Both the position numbers and the translations under genes were made by a program. 64,000 nt of DNA, taken from Datnioides undecimradiatus. Taxonomy: Eukaryota > Chordata > Actinopteri > Lobotiformes > Datnioididae. The notes under the pieces are model-generated. The model was not told the DNA's origin. It worked only from the letters and a program-made list of their open reading frames with translations, and ran no database searches. Below are positions 46,201 to 57,650 of this stretch, one piece after another. Every line of letters starts with the position of its first letter. The stretch's first letter is position 1. The DNA is taken from assembly GCA_008933995.1 (NCBI GenBank), contig WARS01000036.1:20974285-21038284 (forward strand). Reading direction: 5' to 3'.

Positions 46201-46507
46201 ACGAGGCCACCTTTGATCTGTAACACACACTGAGGTGAGGACGAGTGAACTGAGCTGTAACCATTTCACACCCACTTCAGTGTCTTCAAAGTTGAGTCGT
46301 CCACTTGGACTCAAGGTTGAACTAATGAGATTTTTATGAAATCCTAATTAGCATATGATTTCAAAAGGTCAGAGGTCACAGTGATGTCACAAAACATGGT
46401 TTAACCATGACTATTTAATCTCTAGTTGTGCCAAAAACTGTTATGAATGAAATGATCCAGAAAGGTCAAAGGTCAAGTTCCCTGATGTCTTTATTCAACG
46501 CCCTAAT
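43227..46507. other. Non-coding block upstream of gene 4
   Basis: Contains the presumed promoter and untranslated exon of gene 4 (an acceptor-like TGTGTAG lies just before its ATG exon). There is a TA-rich palindromic stretch at 44632-44653 and a segment at about 44690-44850 resembling the repeat at 32.7-33.05 kb. Two AGGTCA direct repeats lie at 46366-46378 and 46463-46475. No gene was recognised. Confidence 0.45.
46366..46475 (+). promoter_or_regulatory. Two DR1-type AGGTCA direct repeats
   Basis: AGGTCA-G-AGGTCA at 46366-46378 and AGGTCA-A-AGGTCA at 46463-46475 are perfect matches to the DR1 site bound by RXR heterodimers, HNF4 and COUP-TF. Similar strings occur in some fish repeats, so the match may be passive. 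Confidence 0.4.
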
Positions 46508-47630
46508 TCAGGAGCAGAGGAGCTGATTGGGACCACTCCACTGGAGATTGCGGCTTCTCTGCAGCGACGTCCATGTTTGATTTGCTGCAGTCCTGCAGCT
46601 GCTTGTTGGTTTTGCTGATTCTACAATTCTACAACGCAAGCAAAGATTTAGTGGGAAAAGCAGCGCGAACAAGTACTGAGAAATGTTTTGAGTCCAGTCG
46701 GACCGAGGTGTCCACGGGTAGCGCCGAGGTCGAGTGCATTTTTTTCTTTTAGCTGGGTAATTCGTTCCACCACTGGGGGGGCGACAGAGGACAGATACTG
46801 AAGAATGAGGCAAATGTGTCCGGAGTGAGCAGAGCAGGGGTCGGAGGAGGAGGTGGAGGAGGAGTGAGTGAGTTAAAGACAGCAAACAGTTTACGAGCCT
46901 CTGTTGCTGCACCGCAGATCTTGTTTTGGTGGTAAGTAGTTTTTGGTAGACAGTGAGATCGACAGGGTTGTTGGGTTTACGGTATTTTCACTCTGAGTCC
47001 TGTCGTTTGCTTTCTGATGGCATCAGTGAGCCATGGACTCTGGGGTTGACGAGCTGGGTAGTCAAAACATCGTTGGAGAGTTGGGTCGGTGTGAGGGACC
47101 GGATGTTTCGATGGTTGAGCATGAGTGCGGTCTGGTAGGGAGGTGATGAACTGGATGAAAAAGTGGTCGGACAAGTGCAGAGGGTAACTTTTAGGTTTGA
47201 TGTGGCGTAATATCAGGTCCAGAGTGTTGCCTGCTTTGTGTGTAGAAGGGGTGGAGACCAATTGGAGGTGGACAGGAAGTCGGTTGTCTGACACAGGCGT
47301 AGCTGAGACTAACACGCTGAGAGTAACACGCTGAATTCAGTAACAAAATCATTTAAATTGCACCCTGGTGGGTGACATATGACAACTGCAATTAGTGTGG
47401 ATGGAGCAGTGACCATGATAGCGTGGAGCTCAAAAGACCCAGTGTTCAGTAATATGTGACTGATCAGATTTGTGATAGCCTTGAATAACAGGAATGCGTT
47501 TGTGGCACATGTTGCTTTGTTTGAGGTGACTGTGCTCAGGAGGCAGCGCAGGAAGACTTGCAGGTCGTTAAACCAATGAGGGCTGACGCTTCCACTGATG
47601 CTTCGGGGGAGCATGTGTGTTTAAATCAGA
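46508..47630 (-). mobile_element. LINE (L2-like) endonuclease fragment, broken
   Basis: The minus strand first reads FELHAIMVTAPSTLIAVVIC, HPPGCNLNDFVTEFSVLL, then after a gap and frame change TPSTHKAGNTLDLIL and PLHLSDHFFIQFITSLP. These belong to the C-terminal half of the apurinic-type endonuclease of fish L2/Rex-like LINEs, with the conserved SDH near the end. The catalytic GDFN region is deleted between the two parts and several frame changes exist, so this copy is dead. The portion left of 46950 continues as degraded linker sequence. Confidence 0.85.
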
Positions 47631-47639
47631 ATGGTCTTA

Positions 47640-50618
47640 GCTGAACCTGCTCCTGTGCGATTCCCACAACAAAGCCAACGATACCACAGTAGCGACAACA
47701 GCTAACCAAGATCGAGCTCAACCAAGCTAACCAAGATCAAACAACAAGTTTCAAATCACTCACCACGCAGATGTGTCTCCTATGGCTAGGACCAGAGCTT
47801 GTGTGAGCGCCAGATCCAGTCACACTTCAGGCTTTTAGTGAAAGTCTCGCCCCTGTGCAATTTCCACAGCAGTGCCAGCTGGGCAATAGCGGTGGGCGCA
47901 CGTCAGCTGACTTTCAAACTGAAACTTGAACCAGGAAGTGCTCTCCACCAACAGCCTGACAACAGCTAAAATCCTAACCAAGGTCAAAAAACGAGGTTCT
48001 AAACACTCGCCACGCAGACGCTTGTCCTGTGTTGAAGAGCTTTCATTGGCTTCTTTCAAAGACTGCACTGCATGTATTGAGTGAGTCTGGTCAGATGTGA
48101 CTATAAACTGGAACCTAGCGGGATCAACGGGGTGGTTTTGCTGCATTAGTGGATCATTTAAAGCTAAAACTGCTTCTTATCCACAGACCAGAAAGACTCT
48201 AAAGCTGCCAATCAAGAAAACACTGCAGGGTTGCACTCGCAATCATCACTAAAATTAAGTTTGTGACGACTTTTACCAAAACAGACTGCTGCTCATGTCC
48301 AGCGTTGACTTATTTCAACTTTCGTATGTAACCTGTAACATCCTGGTTTTAACCTGAACCAGCGACCTCTGTCGGAGCGCCCTGCACATCGAGGGATTAC
48401 GTTAAAGACACGCCCAGCGAGTTGAACTCTGACAACGATGGCATCAAAGTGTGACGAGCTGGGAGTGAGATTGTGGCACACACACAGGAATGCATGTTGG
48501 CTTAATAATGAAGTGGACTGGTTGCGTTACCATGGTTACAGAGAGGAGGGAGAGAAAACAGAGGGTGGGGGGGGGGGCTAGGGAAGAATAGAGTTGGGTG
48601 AAGGGGCGGCGAGGTATTAAATGGCTAACTTGACTGTTTAACTGCCCCTGTGGAATTCAGGCTCAGCTCCTCAGAGATTCGACATCACCTCGCAGGCAAA
48701 GACGGAGGTAGACGAAGGTCGGAGAGAGCTGCAGCGCAAGAAACGGCGTGAAAAACAAAAAACAAGACGACGGATGCACTTTCACGGGGGTGCGTTGAAT
48801 CTCATGTCGAACTCTGATTGGCCGGAGCGGTGTTTTCATTTTCAGGCAAAACATAATTTAATGTTGTATCTATACACAGTAAGGCTTTAACTTTGAGTAA
48901 GGTCTGTTATCCTTATAACAGCACTGCTAATAATGTGTTGACAATGATGAGATGTTGGGATGTACAATGAGAAACAGACGATCAGAAAGGTGGTACATCT
49001 ATTTGTCATTCAAACAAAAACTGTTTACCGTCATCAAAAAATCAGACTTCCTGATTCACAGCTTCACACCGCAGTCAGTCACTGTGACGGATGGTGGGCA
49101 GCTTTGACGTGTGGGTCTGAAAAGCTAAAAACATGTAAGTTACGTCCGAGCAGAAGCACAGCTTCTCTGAAATGACCACGTTTTCATAAGGAAGCAAAAA
49201 CTACCAATCTGTGGTCTGATCCAGTGAGCGTCTGAATGGAAAAAGATTTCTCGTGCTGATTTGGCAGCGATATGACTGCAAAGCTGCTCAGGAGGCTGTT
49301 TTCTTAAACTTGTAACGTTGCATTTCTCCATTTTGTGAACTTGCATTATCTCATGTGTTCCCCACAACTTTCAAACTGAGAGAGGTCTGTTTGGATCGCT
49401 TCTCATTCAGTGTCCTGTGGTTTCCTGTCAGAAGCTGCATATAAAAACACAATGCACAAAGTTAAAGAAGCCACGCTGTGGGTGAGTGGGGCAAACTTAA
49501 TTTATACAGCTCTTTTCATAAAACATGTATGAGTGTGTAATGAGTAAAAACAGTCTGGATGATCCCTGACGTGTTTGCATGTTTAAGGTGTTAGCCTCAT
49601 GCTAACTGCAGCAGGAGATTTCCCATTGTGTCCAGGTATTGTTAGCATATGCTAGGCCTGATTAGCAGATACCTGACAGATAAGCGGGCAGTGTGCTTTG
49701 TGCAGGTCAGAACACAGAACAAACCTCTTGAATGGTTCGTTTGTTGTGTTGTAGGCGACTCTCTGACTTTTATTATGGAATAAATGATTTTTATATATAT
49801 ATATATAAAAAAATAAATAATTCAGTACGTAACACCAGCTGCCATCTCTGCCTCCACCCAGCTTCGTGGTTCTGGGAGCACTGGGTGTTCTGGTGCGGCG
49901 GCTACGCCCCTGGCTGCCATCTTGTCCGTCCTCGCCAACACGTGAACCCAACAGGAAGTGATCTCACTGCCTGAGCGAAAAGAGGAGCCAGCTTTTCCAT
50001 CTGTGCGTCGTCTCTTTGGGATCTGATGGTTGTCTATTTTTATTGCAGTTGCTACCAACAAACAGCTGTTGCTGTGCAAATATGAACGTCAGCGTGGCCT
50101 CGGCTCACTCGTACCTTAGGCTTAATGTCCGAAACAGATAACAGCGTCCCGCCCTGACGAGGATTAAACACACAGACGCCTTCAGAGCGCTAGAGTTTAT
50201 TATTCTGTGAAACAGAGGAGCTAATGTTGCTGCAGAGGGCTACATGCTAGCAGGCAGCGCATGGGGCGCTTGTTTCCACGTGACTTTGTCTGTTGATCCG
50301 TCTTTTCTCGTATTTCCACATTTATTCCCGAGTAAACATCCAGACTGATGGATCGTTGCACCCCTTCACAGCTTCAAAGTGAAAACCGAGTCAGAGTTTG
50401 TGGTGGAGGCATGGGTTTACACTGACGTAGCATGCTGCTGCTGCTAGCTAGCTAAAGAATCTTAGCTCTGTGCTGCTAACAGCTGGAGGCTGATTGATCG
50501 GTGGATGTCGGGATGTGACTGGTTAAAACTTTTTGGTTAAGCTGACGTCGGCACATGTCATCGTTTGTTTCAGATTGAAGAAGTGCACCAACGATTTCAC
50601 CTGAAAAGGTTAAAATGT
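47640..50618. other. Non-coding block with no recognised gene
   Basis: A poly-G run lies at about 48566-48578 and a (TA)n run at about 49793-49807. The segment 49840-50010 read on the minus strand resembles a promoter, with an ETS site (ACTTCCTG) then a YY1-like site (AAGATGGCAGCC). No supported coding exon was seen. Confidence 0.45.
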
Positions 50619-51471
50619 GTTTTTAATAGGGGTGGGACTCGATTAAAAAAATTAATCTAATTAATTAGAGGCTTTGTAATTAATTAATCTCGATTAAAGC
50701 AACATTTTTTAATTTAAATGGATTTTAGTGGACGACTGAATCAAATAATAGACACAGCCATGAATATTGTAAACTCGAGCTCTTTGAATGTCTGGAAAAA
50801 TGCATTTAACTGCATTTCAATTCAAAACAGTAGAAAAAAATAGAAAATATCCCTGACCAAAACTGAACAGACCTAAAGTTAAAGTGCCATTTTAAATACT
50901 TTAAGTACTTTTTCAGAACAGTATTGACTTTAAATGGTTAAAACAAACAACAACAACAAAGTGCAACTTCTACTTCTTTCTTCTTCTGGTAAAACAACCA
51001 GAAATATAAATGGTCATTGACAGGCTTAAATCTCCTTTAAACCCTCAGCACAAATCATGTTGTACATTAGGCTGTAACACTTACTAACTTTGGTCCTGAA
51101 GCCAGTCATTTGATCGAGTTTGGGCTGCCGACACCTCTTGTTCGTACTCAGTCCGGGACTGCTAGCGCTAACAGCTCCGGCGGTGTCTGTGCTCGCTGCA
51201 ACACGCTTTGCATTTAGACGGTACCGCAGGGTTGAAGTGCATCAGTCCTAGCAACGCGCTTTCATCCGATTCCTCCTGTCTGGTAGCCGTTAGCCGAGCT
51301 CTGACGTGTGCATCAGTGTAATCGGTGTACCAGGAAATCGTGCACTGACAAACGTTCCGCGATGTTTGGAAAAAAAACTGCGATTAAACGCGTTCATGTT
51401 TTTAACGCGTTCATGTTTTTGTAATTAATTAATTGTAATTAACGCGTTAAAGTCCCACCCCTAGTTTTTAA
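50619..51471. mobile_element. Non-autonomous hAT element with 8-bp target duplication
   Basis: The element spans 50627-51463 (837 bases). Its ends are perfect 13-base inverted repeats: TAGGGGTGGGACT at the left and its reverse complement at the right. It is flanked by GTTTTTAA at 50619-50626 and again at 51464-51471, an exact 8-base target-site duplication as made by hAT transposases. Subterminal regions are rich in ATTAATTA and AACGCG motifs. There is no transposase frame, so it depended on an enzyme encoded elsewhere. The perfect duplication suggests fairly recent insertion. Confidence 0.93.
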
Positions 51472-52034
51472 CTTCTTTTCATCTGGACTTTTTGGAGCTG
51501 CAAGAGACTTTTATTCTGAGACTTTTTAAGAACGTAATGAATAAAATATTCAAACTTTATATTATTTAAGTTACTGTAATGTTATCAGCTGCTGGAGACA
51601 GAAAACACTAATTAATAGTATTTAAAGTATTCCTGTGCAGTTTTGTAGCTTGAACAAATTAAAATTCATTTTGAAACGTGTCTTTCATGCAGTCCCTTGT
51701 CATGCAGGCGTGCATGGTTGCTGTTGTGGTTCAGAAGAACACATTCTGAGAAACAAAGTGAAGCGACTCAGTGGGTTTCCAGGTTTTCTTGGTGATCTAC
51801 GTGTAAACTCGATGCAGACACCGGCCCGAACCATGATGCATAATGTTTAGAATATTTCTTGCAGCTTCTTTGTCCAATAAAAGATGAATAAGTCAGAAAT
51901 ATCAGGCCAAACTCGTGTCCACTGTAATCCACCCCTCAAGTCCTCGTTTGTGTGCATTTGCATCACAGTCTTTAAAGAGAGCGACAGAAAAACAAGACTC
52001 ATCATTTGCTGCTGATGCTGCAGGTACCAAGCAA

Positions 52035-52037
<3 letters not shown>

Positions 52038-52076
<39 letters not shown>
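52038..52076. repeat. (GT)n microsatellite
   Basis: About 19 perfect GT units. Confidence 0.95.
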
Positions 52077-52077
<1 letters not shown>

Positions 52078-52458
52078 ATGTCTACAAAGCATGAGATGGC
52101 CGTACAGGTGAGCTCTGACAACGAGGCTTAAGTCAGTAAATGAGGGATTGTGCAGTAGCTCAGCAGCGCCACTAGATGGCAGCATACACACTCGGTCTGT
52201 GAGAGGGGTTTATAGGGTATTTGTGCTTCATTGGAAAATGAGAGGCGGGTCCCAAAATAGGAGGAGAGTGGGCTGAGGACTGAGGGAATGGGAAAAAGAT
52301 GAGAAGGAGGCAGAGAACATGGACAGAGTGTTGGTGAAGCTGTCACATCTGAGGAGACGGGAATCCAACCTGAGTCCAGAGAGTAAGAAGACCTCTGTCT
52401 GTCCGTCTGTCTGTCTGCCTGGCTGTCTCTCCATCCTAACAACCTCTGTCTGTCTTTC

Positions 52459-52611
52459 CTGCTGTCAGACAGACACATGAGGTTTTCCAGTCAACCCACA
52501 GACAGATGTGGAAGCTGCCGCCGCTGTCAGCGCACGAGGAAGCCGGATGGATCAGCCTGGAGCCGGACGGCAGCAGCATGCCACCTTAACCAGCACTGAG
52601 CCGTACACGTA
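52459..52611 (+). other. Candidate untranslated exon (possibly of epcip)
   Basis: A polypyrimidine tract and acceptor (TCTTTCCTGCTGTCAG) end at about 52468, and a strong donor (ACAC|GTAAGT) follows about 140 bases later. The segment between has no long open frame. It lies on the plus strand, about 5 kb before the epcip coding exon, so a 5' untranslated exon is a reasonable but unproven reading. Confidence 0.3.
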
Positions 52612-53802
52612 AGTACATACAGAGCACACGCCTGGTGTGTTTACTGAACACATGTGCTGCCGAGAGCTGAAAAATGTGTAAATCAACAGTGTTCGGGCCC
52701 CGGGCTGACCCGCGTTTGAACATTTGCTGTGGGAACTTATTCAGGTTTGCTCTAATTAGAATCACATGCTCACTGAAATCACAGAAAAAGCTCCAGACAG
52801 CTGAGATGTGACGTAATCTGTCAGCAAAACCACAAAATCCAACTGAACTGTGCTTTCAGTCCCACGCCTGTTTCACTTTATGTGTTTTATACCCAAAATC
52901 ATTCAATTAAATCATATTTTACCACTTTTTACCACTAAACTCAGCCCAGTTTGTATCTGAAACAGCCCTGGTGATCTTTAAAACAGCTTCACAGGTTAAT
53001 TAACCTTCTTCCAAAGTATTAAAACTCAATGTTTCTGTGGACGTTACTGATACAGAGGTGACACTGCAGGTGGTTAATGAGGTTACACAGTGTGTTTACA
53101 GTGTGGTATATTATAATGTAATATCATATTGTGATGTATGTTATTCCTCCTGTTAACTCCTATTTATACAGTAACCATGGCGACCACCTAACCTAATGTT
53201 GTTGTGATGTCAAGTCGCGTTTTTGTTTGTTTGTTTGTTTGTTCTGTACGACCGAGCGCAGCGTTGATCCAGAAACCAGTTTTAATCATCGGACTCGTTC
53301 AAACTACGTCAGATCAGAGGTCACGTGATGTTTAGGGGCCAAACGTATGGACGTATTGTTCATTTTGAGTCTTGCACGACTGTTTATAATCGACATTAAC
53401 ACGTAAAGCTGGGCTCATTAAAGTGAACTTTCCCCTGTTATAACGACGTCACTGTCGTGTTATTGTGACATTATCTTCACAGATCATCCTGTGCTAATGC
53501 TAACCTAATAATTCAGTATCATTAAGACAAAGATAGACACATGCACGCTGTCAAAGTCCTGCTTTTCACTGAAATACTGCCGCCGCCGCCGCCGCTGCTG
53601 CGACGCCGTGTCTCAGACTCGAGAGAAACAAATTTGGGAAAATCAAGTTTTGCCCTCGACCAAACTAAGGAGAGCAGTCTGGAGATTAGCTGGTTATGAG
53701 ACTCTGGAGTTTAGTTTTACAGCCTGTTAACATGATTCTACTGCACGACAGTCAATAAAAACAAACCCCTGCAGCCCTAATGCAGGAAAAATGCATGGAA
53801 GT

Positions 53803-53819
53803 GGGGGGGGGGGGGGGGG
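53803..53819 (+). repeat. Poly-G run of 17 bases
   Basis: Uninterrupted guanine run on the plus strand. Capable of G-quadruplex-like structure and prone to sequencing error in length. Confidence 0.9.
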
Positions 53820-56074
53820 TCTTCTGCAGCTGCCAGTCTGTGCACAAAGATGTGAACTCAAGTTTAATGAGAGGAGGTTGGAGACAGGCATTGTGGGTAA
53901 TGTAGTGAACTGTAGATGCATGCATGATCAACACTGACGCCTGGCTATTGTATGAGCTATTAACAAAACGTGTCCGTCTCAGTGTTCACTCCCTGAGATT
54001 ATTTGTTCATTATTGTGCAAAAAACAGAAAATCTGGCCAATCACAGGTCGTTTTAGAGAGCGAGGGCGTCGTCACTGGCTGTCCTACAAACACAGATGGG
54101 TGTGCGTGTCCTGTAAGATGACGAAAACCTGCAGCTCGTGATAATTCCACAGTTCCTCCTTCGCCTGCAGCAGCGTTTGGTGTGAAACTCTCGTCTCGGG
54201 GTTATTACGGTTGGTGCTGGCGCTCCGGGCAGAATAACTTCTGCTGAGGTAGTCGAGAGCCAGGTGTAGGCCTGGTCCTCCCAACCCAGAGCTGGGTGGC
54301 GTCTTGACGAGGGTCACGCTGTTGAGTACGGGTCCAGTAAAGACTGAAGCTTCCTCAAAGCTCCGGGTCACGTTTACGTCATTGAAGACTAAAGAAACCA
54401 GAACATTTTCCCGTTTTCAAGGCTGAAATCAGAGAGTTTGGACATATTTTCCAAAAAACACGTTCCACGTTTTCATCCTTACAGCGCTCATGACACACCC
54501 CGACACCGCGCTGCCTCACAGACACAGATGCAAACAAAATCATCCTTTTCAAGGATTTTTCCCAGGAATGGAAGGTCTGACACAACAAGTAGATGGAGAA
54601 TACTCGATTACTCGATTACTCAGTTACTCGACGGCAGTAGGATGAGACCGAACAGCTGATGCTGAAAACCTGATTAGACGTTTTGATATTTGGCTTTGAG
54701 CTGTGAAAAAAGCTGAAATGTACAGATTTTAATGTTGTAACATCTGAGATGATGTAAGAACTCGACTGAGCAACAGGAAGTGGTTGTTTTTGATCATTTT
54801 AGTGCAGAAAAGTTGCAAAATTGCAAAAACAAAAAGTATTTTTAATGTGACGAATTTAAACAAGTTAATATGAAAAGCTGTGAGTCGCCGTGGACGGGAT
54901 GTTTTCGTGTGTCTGCAGCTGCTGAGAGAGAGGGAGAGGGGCGAGAGACATTGGAGAGAGATGGGTGACAGAGGCAGAGGGGGGAGGAGGGGGGACTGCG
55001 AGTGAGAGGTGTGGGGGAGGTTAGGGTGGATGCCTGCGGTGGAGCATGATGTCAGAGGAATGCATGAGCCTCTCCTTTAACGAGCTGGAGCCGTGTGGAG
55101 CGCCGGACACCTCACACTCGTTTCTCACACGCAGACACTTTGACCCCGTTTAACCCCCCCCCACACACACACACACACACGCACACATGCAAAGAGCACA
55201 AATTCCAATAACAATGCATGCAAAATCAATAATATCATGCTCTCGCCGTCACCGTGGTCAGTATTCATCTTCGCTCAAGTGCCCTCCCCTCCCAGCATCC
55301 GGTGCTGCAGCTGGAGCTTGTTGCAGGGATTACAGAGAGATGGAGATGGAGGAGAGGAAAGGGAAAAGAGAGAGAGAGGAAGGAGAGAGGTCTGCAGACA
55401 CATGGAAAGAGCGAGAAAGTGACTGATATAACGTGTGGGAGAGCCAGACGCTGGGAACAGCTGGAAAGACGATGACTAATATTAGCAGTGAGGTAAGACG
55501 GTGGAGGATGGAGAGGACGGGCTGTGTGTACAGCGGGGCAGCTGCTACTGTAAACCAACCACAGTGAAGTCAAGTGTATTTATAGCTGCACAGTCACGAC
55601 ACCAGAAATGAGACTTTAACGCCAAATTGAGTTTAACCCCTTCTCATCGCTTCTCCTCCTATTTAAGTTCCTTTAATGTCGTTCAAACTGAATTATTCCA
55701 CATCTTGTGGCCGGATTGTATGTGCAGAACGAGACTCGCTGAAGCTGCACGTAGGGGAGGCTTTAAATGCCAGAGTACAAACAAATCAAGCAAACATATG
55801 AAACACAGATGTTTTTATGCAAGTTTTCAACTTTTGCACGAGTGAAATTGGCAGAAATTAAACGCAAAATGTTGCAAAGTCTAACATTTCAACATGTTTT
55901 CTGTGTTTTCCCCCTTTGACGTTTAAATGACATCATCTCCTCGTCTCCTGCACTGGAGCAGACCGTCGGCGCCACCAACTGTTCCTCTTGATTCTTGCGA
56001 CCATCATTACATTTGAACAGAAAGTAAAATTACAAAAACACAAACGTTTAATAAAAACTAAACTGACTTCACAG

Positions 56075-56165
56075 TGGGGCTGCAACTACTGACTGATTTC
56101 ATTATCAACTGGCTTCAGACGATCAGTCGATGATGAAAATAGTTCACAACTGATCGATTTATCTG
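56075..56165. mobile_element. Short fish hAT-derived repeat fragment
   Basis: GGGGCTGCAACTACTGACTG, then ATTTCATTATCAACTGG and AACTGATCGATTTATCTG, resembles the widespread teleost GGGCTGCAACTAACGATT repeat. Its ends are not well defined. Confidence 0.5.
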
Positions 56166-57214
56166 CTCCACACACTGCTGCCACCCACACTAAACCTCGG
56201 AACACTGCTCTGCCGCGCGGACTGACGCTGACACACAGCTCAGGCACTTTTACAACATTTGGATCAGATCCTCCGTTGTCAGCAGCATCTACAGACTCTG
56301 CAGAGCTGCAGTGTTTCTGGACCACAGCTCTCCTTATCTGACACGCTCAGTGTTCTGGGAAAAGATCCGACAAAGGAATCTGGAATAAAGTCTGGGAACG
56401 TTTCTATAAATAAAATCCCATGTGAGTGGTGAACCGGCTGCAGAGATGCAGGAAGTGAATCCTGGAGAATGAAACACAGAATAAATTGTCTTGGAAAGCT
56501 GCTAATTATTAATATTTATATATCTGTGTCCTAAATGTGCAGCGTCGCATGGGGCTAAGCACAGCACCGTCTTTGTCTTTGACCCTTTTTTCGCTAAAAT
56601 TAGTGCAAATCTGCAGGTTTTTAAAAGCAAGTGTTTGGCACCTTTCACTCCACCAGTGTTTGCATTTGACTGTATTTTATTTAAAATTTGTGTCCGGGAC
56701 CATTAAAAAATATTAAAACCAAGCAATAAAACTCAACTTTTCAGTGGAAGGAGCTCTACCAGAGAGAGAAAACCTGTTGGATCTAAGACCTAAATTAAAG
56801 CATCCACTTAAATCTAAATGACTTAAAGTATAAAGATGGAGTCGAGTCTTTGGTCCATAATAAATCCTGTTTTTTATCTGAAACTGTTTTTGGAGAATCG
56901 AGTAGATGTTGTCCAACCTGAGCAGTGGAAAGTCCTCGTCTCTGTCAAAGAGAAAGAAGAGTGGGGAAAAGTTGACTCTGGGAAGTCAAGACTGCTTATT
57001 CAGGCCACATTTCCACCGCAGCAGAAAGAGGAAATAAAGAGGCCAGTGTTTCTTTATTCCCCGACATTTAATGTGGCTGGCCGCTGCCCTTTTTCACCAC
57101 AGCGCAGCGTGGCGCAGGAACTTTTATAAGCAGCCGTACGCCATCCGCAGTAGCCCGGGGCCTGGAAGGACCAATTCCCTGTAAAACTGGAGACTGAGAA
57201 ATAAGTGGCTCAAT

Positions 57215-57217
<3 letters not shown>

Positions 57218-57263
<46 letters not shown>
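57218..57263. repeat. Compound (GT)n(GA)n microsatellite
   Basis: A GT run followed directly by a GA run, about 330 bases before the epcip coding exon. Confidence 0.95.
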
Positions 57264-57264
<1 letters not shown>

Positions 57265-57587
57265 TGAGCCAGTGCTGGACTGGAAATAAAGAGCTGGATT
57301 CAGTTGGCTGCTGGTCCTGAGCTGGCGTCCACATGTTGTAAAAATACAGATGCAAAGCAGGAGCAGGTTACTATCGGGCACCGAGCGAGAAAAGAGACTT
57401 TCTTCATGTGTCATGTGCTTTTAGGGGAGTGAAGTGCTGCGGTGAGTCATCGGGCAGTGAGTACACATCTGATGCTGCTGAGGTTCAGGATCTGATGGGA
57501 GATCAGTGTGCTGTGACTGCTGGTGTTGTATCAGTGGTATTACTTGCTCATGCACATGCTGACTCCTCTCCTCCCGTCTGTTCACAG

Positions 57588-57650
57588 CTTCGCCCGCCTC
57601 TCTACAATCCACTCTCTCCACTTGGTGAAGATGTAGTCTGTTTGATCTCC
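57588..57650 (+). promoter_or_regulatory. epcip 5' leader with start-stop minimal uORF
   Basis: An acceptor (CTGTTCACAG) ends at 57587, so the coding exon probably starts at 57588. Within the 63-base leader, ATG at 57631 is followed at once by TAG (57634-57636), 14 bases before the main ATG at 57651. Start-stop uORFs can stall initiating ribosomes and lower translation. Confidence 0.5.

Larger units (their letters stand above)
51472..57587. other. Non-coding block upstream of epcip
   Basis: Holds a (GT)n tract at about 52038-52076, a (CCG)n run near 53579-53595, a poly-G run at 53803-53819, a purine-rich stretch at 54925-55020 and 55335-55395, and a poly-C/(CA)n tract at about 55146-55180. 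A fish repeat resembling GGGCTGCAACTAAC-type hAT derivatives lies at about 56075-56165. A compound (GT)n(GA)n tract lies at about 57218-57263. A possible untranslated exon of epcip lies at 52459-52611. Confidence 0.5.

Noticed and set aside
46977-47614. Minus-strand frames that could be taken as host genes
   Set aside because: They read as broken LINE endonuclease sequence (CHPPGCNLNDFVTEF, SDHFF).
57408-57650. In-frame extension of the epcip reading frame upstream to an ATG at 57408
   Set aside because: It crosses a good splice acceptor at 57587 and encodes no signal peptide. The family starts with a leader shortly before the NTTLLF segment, which fits the ATG at 57651.
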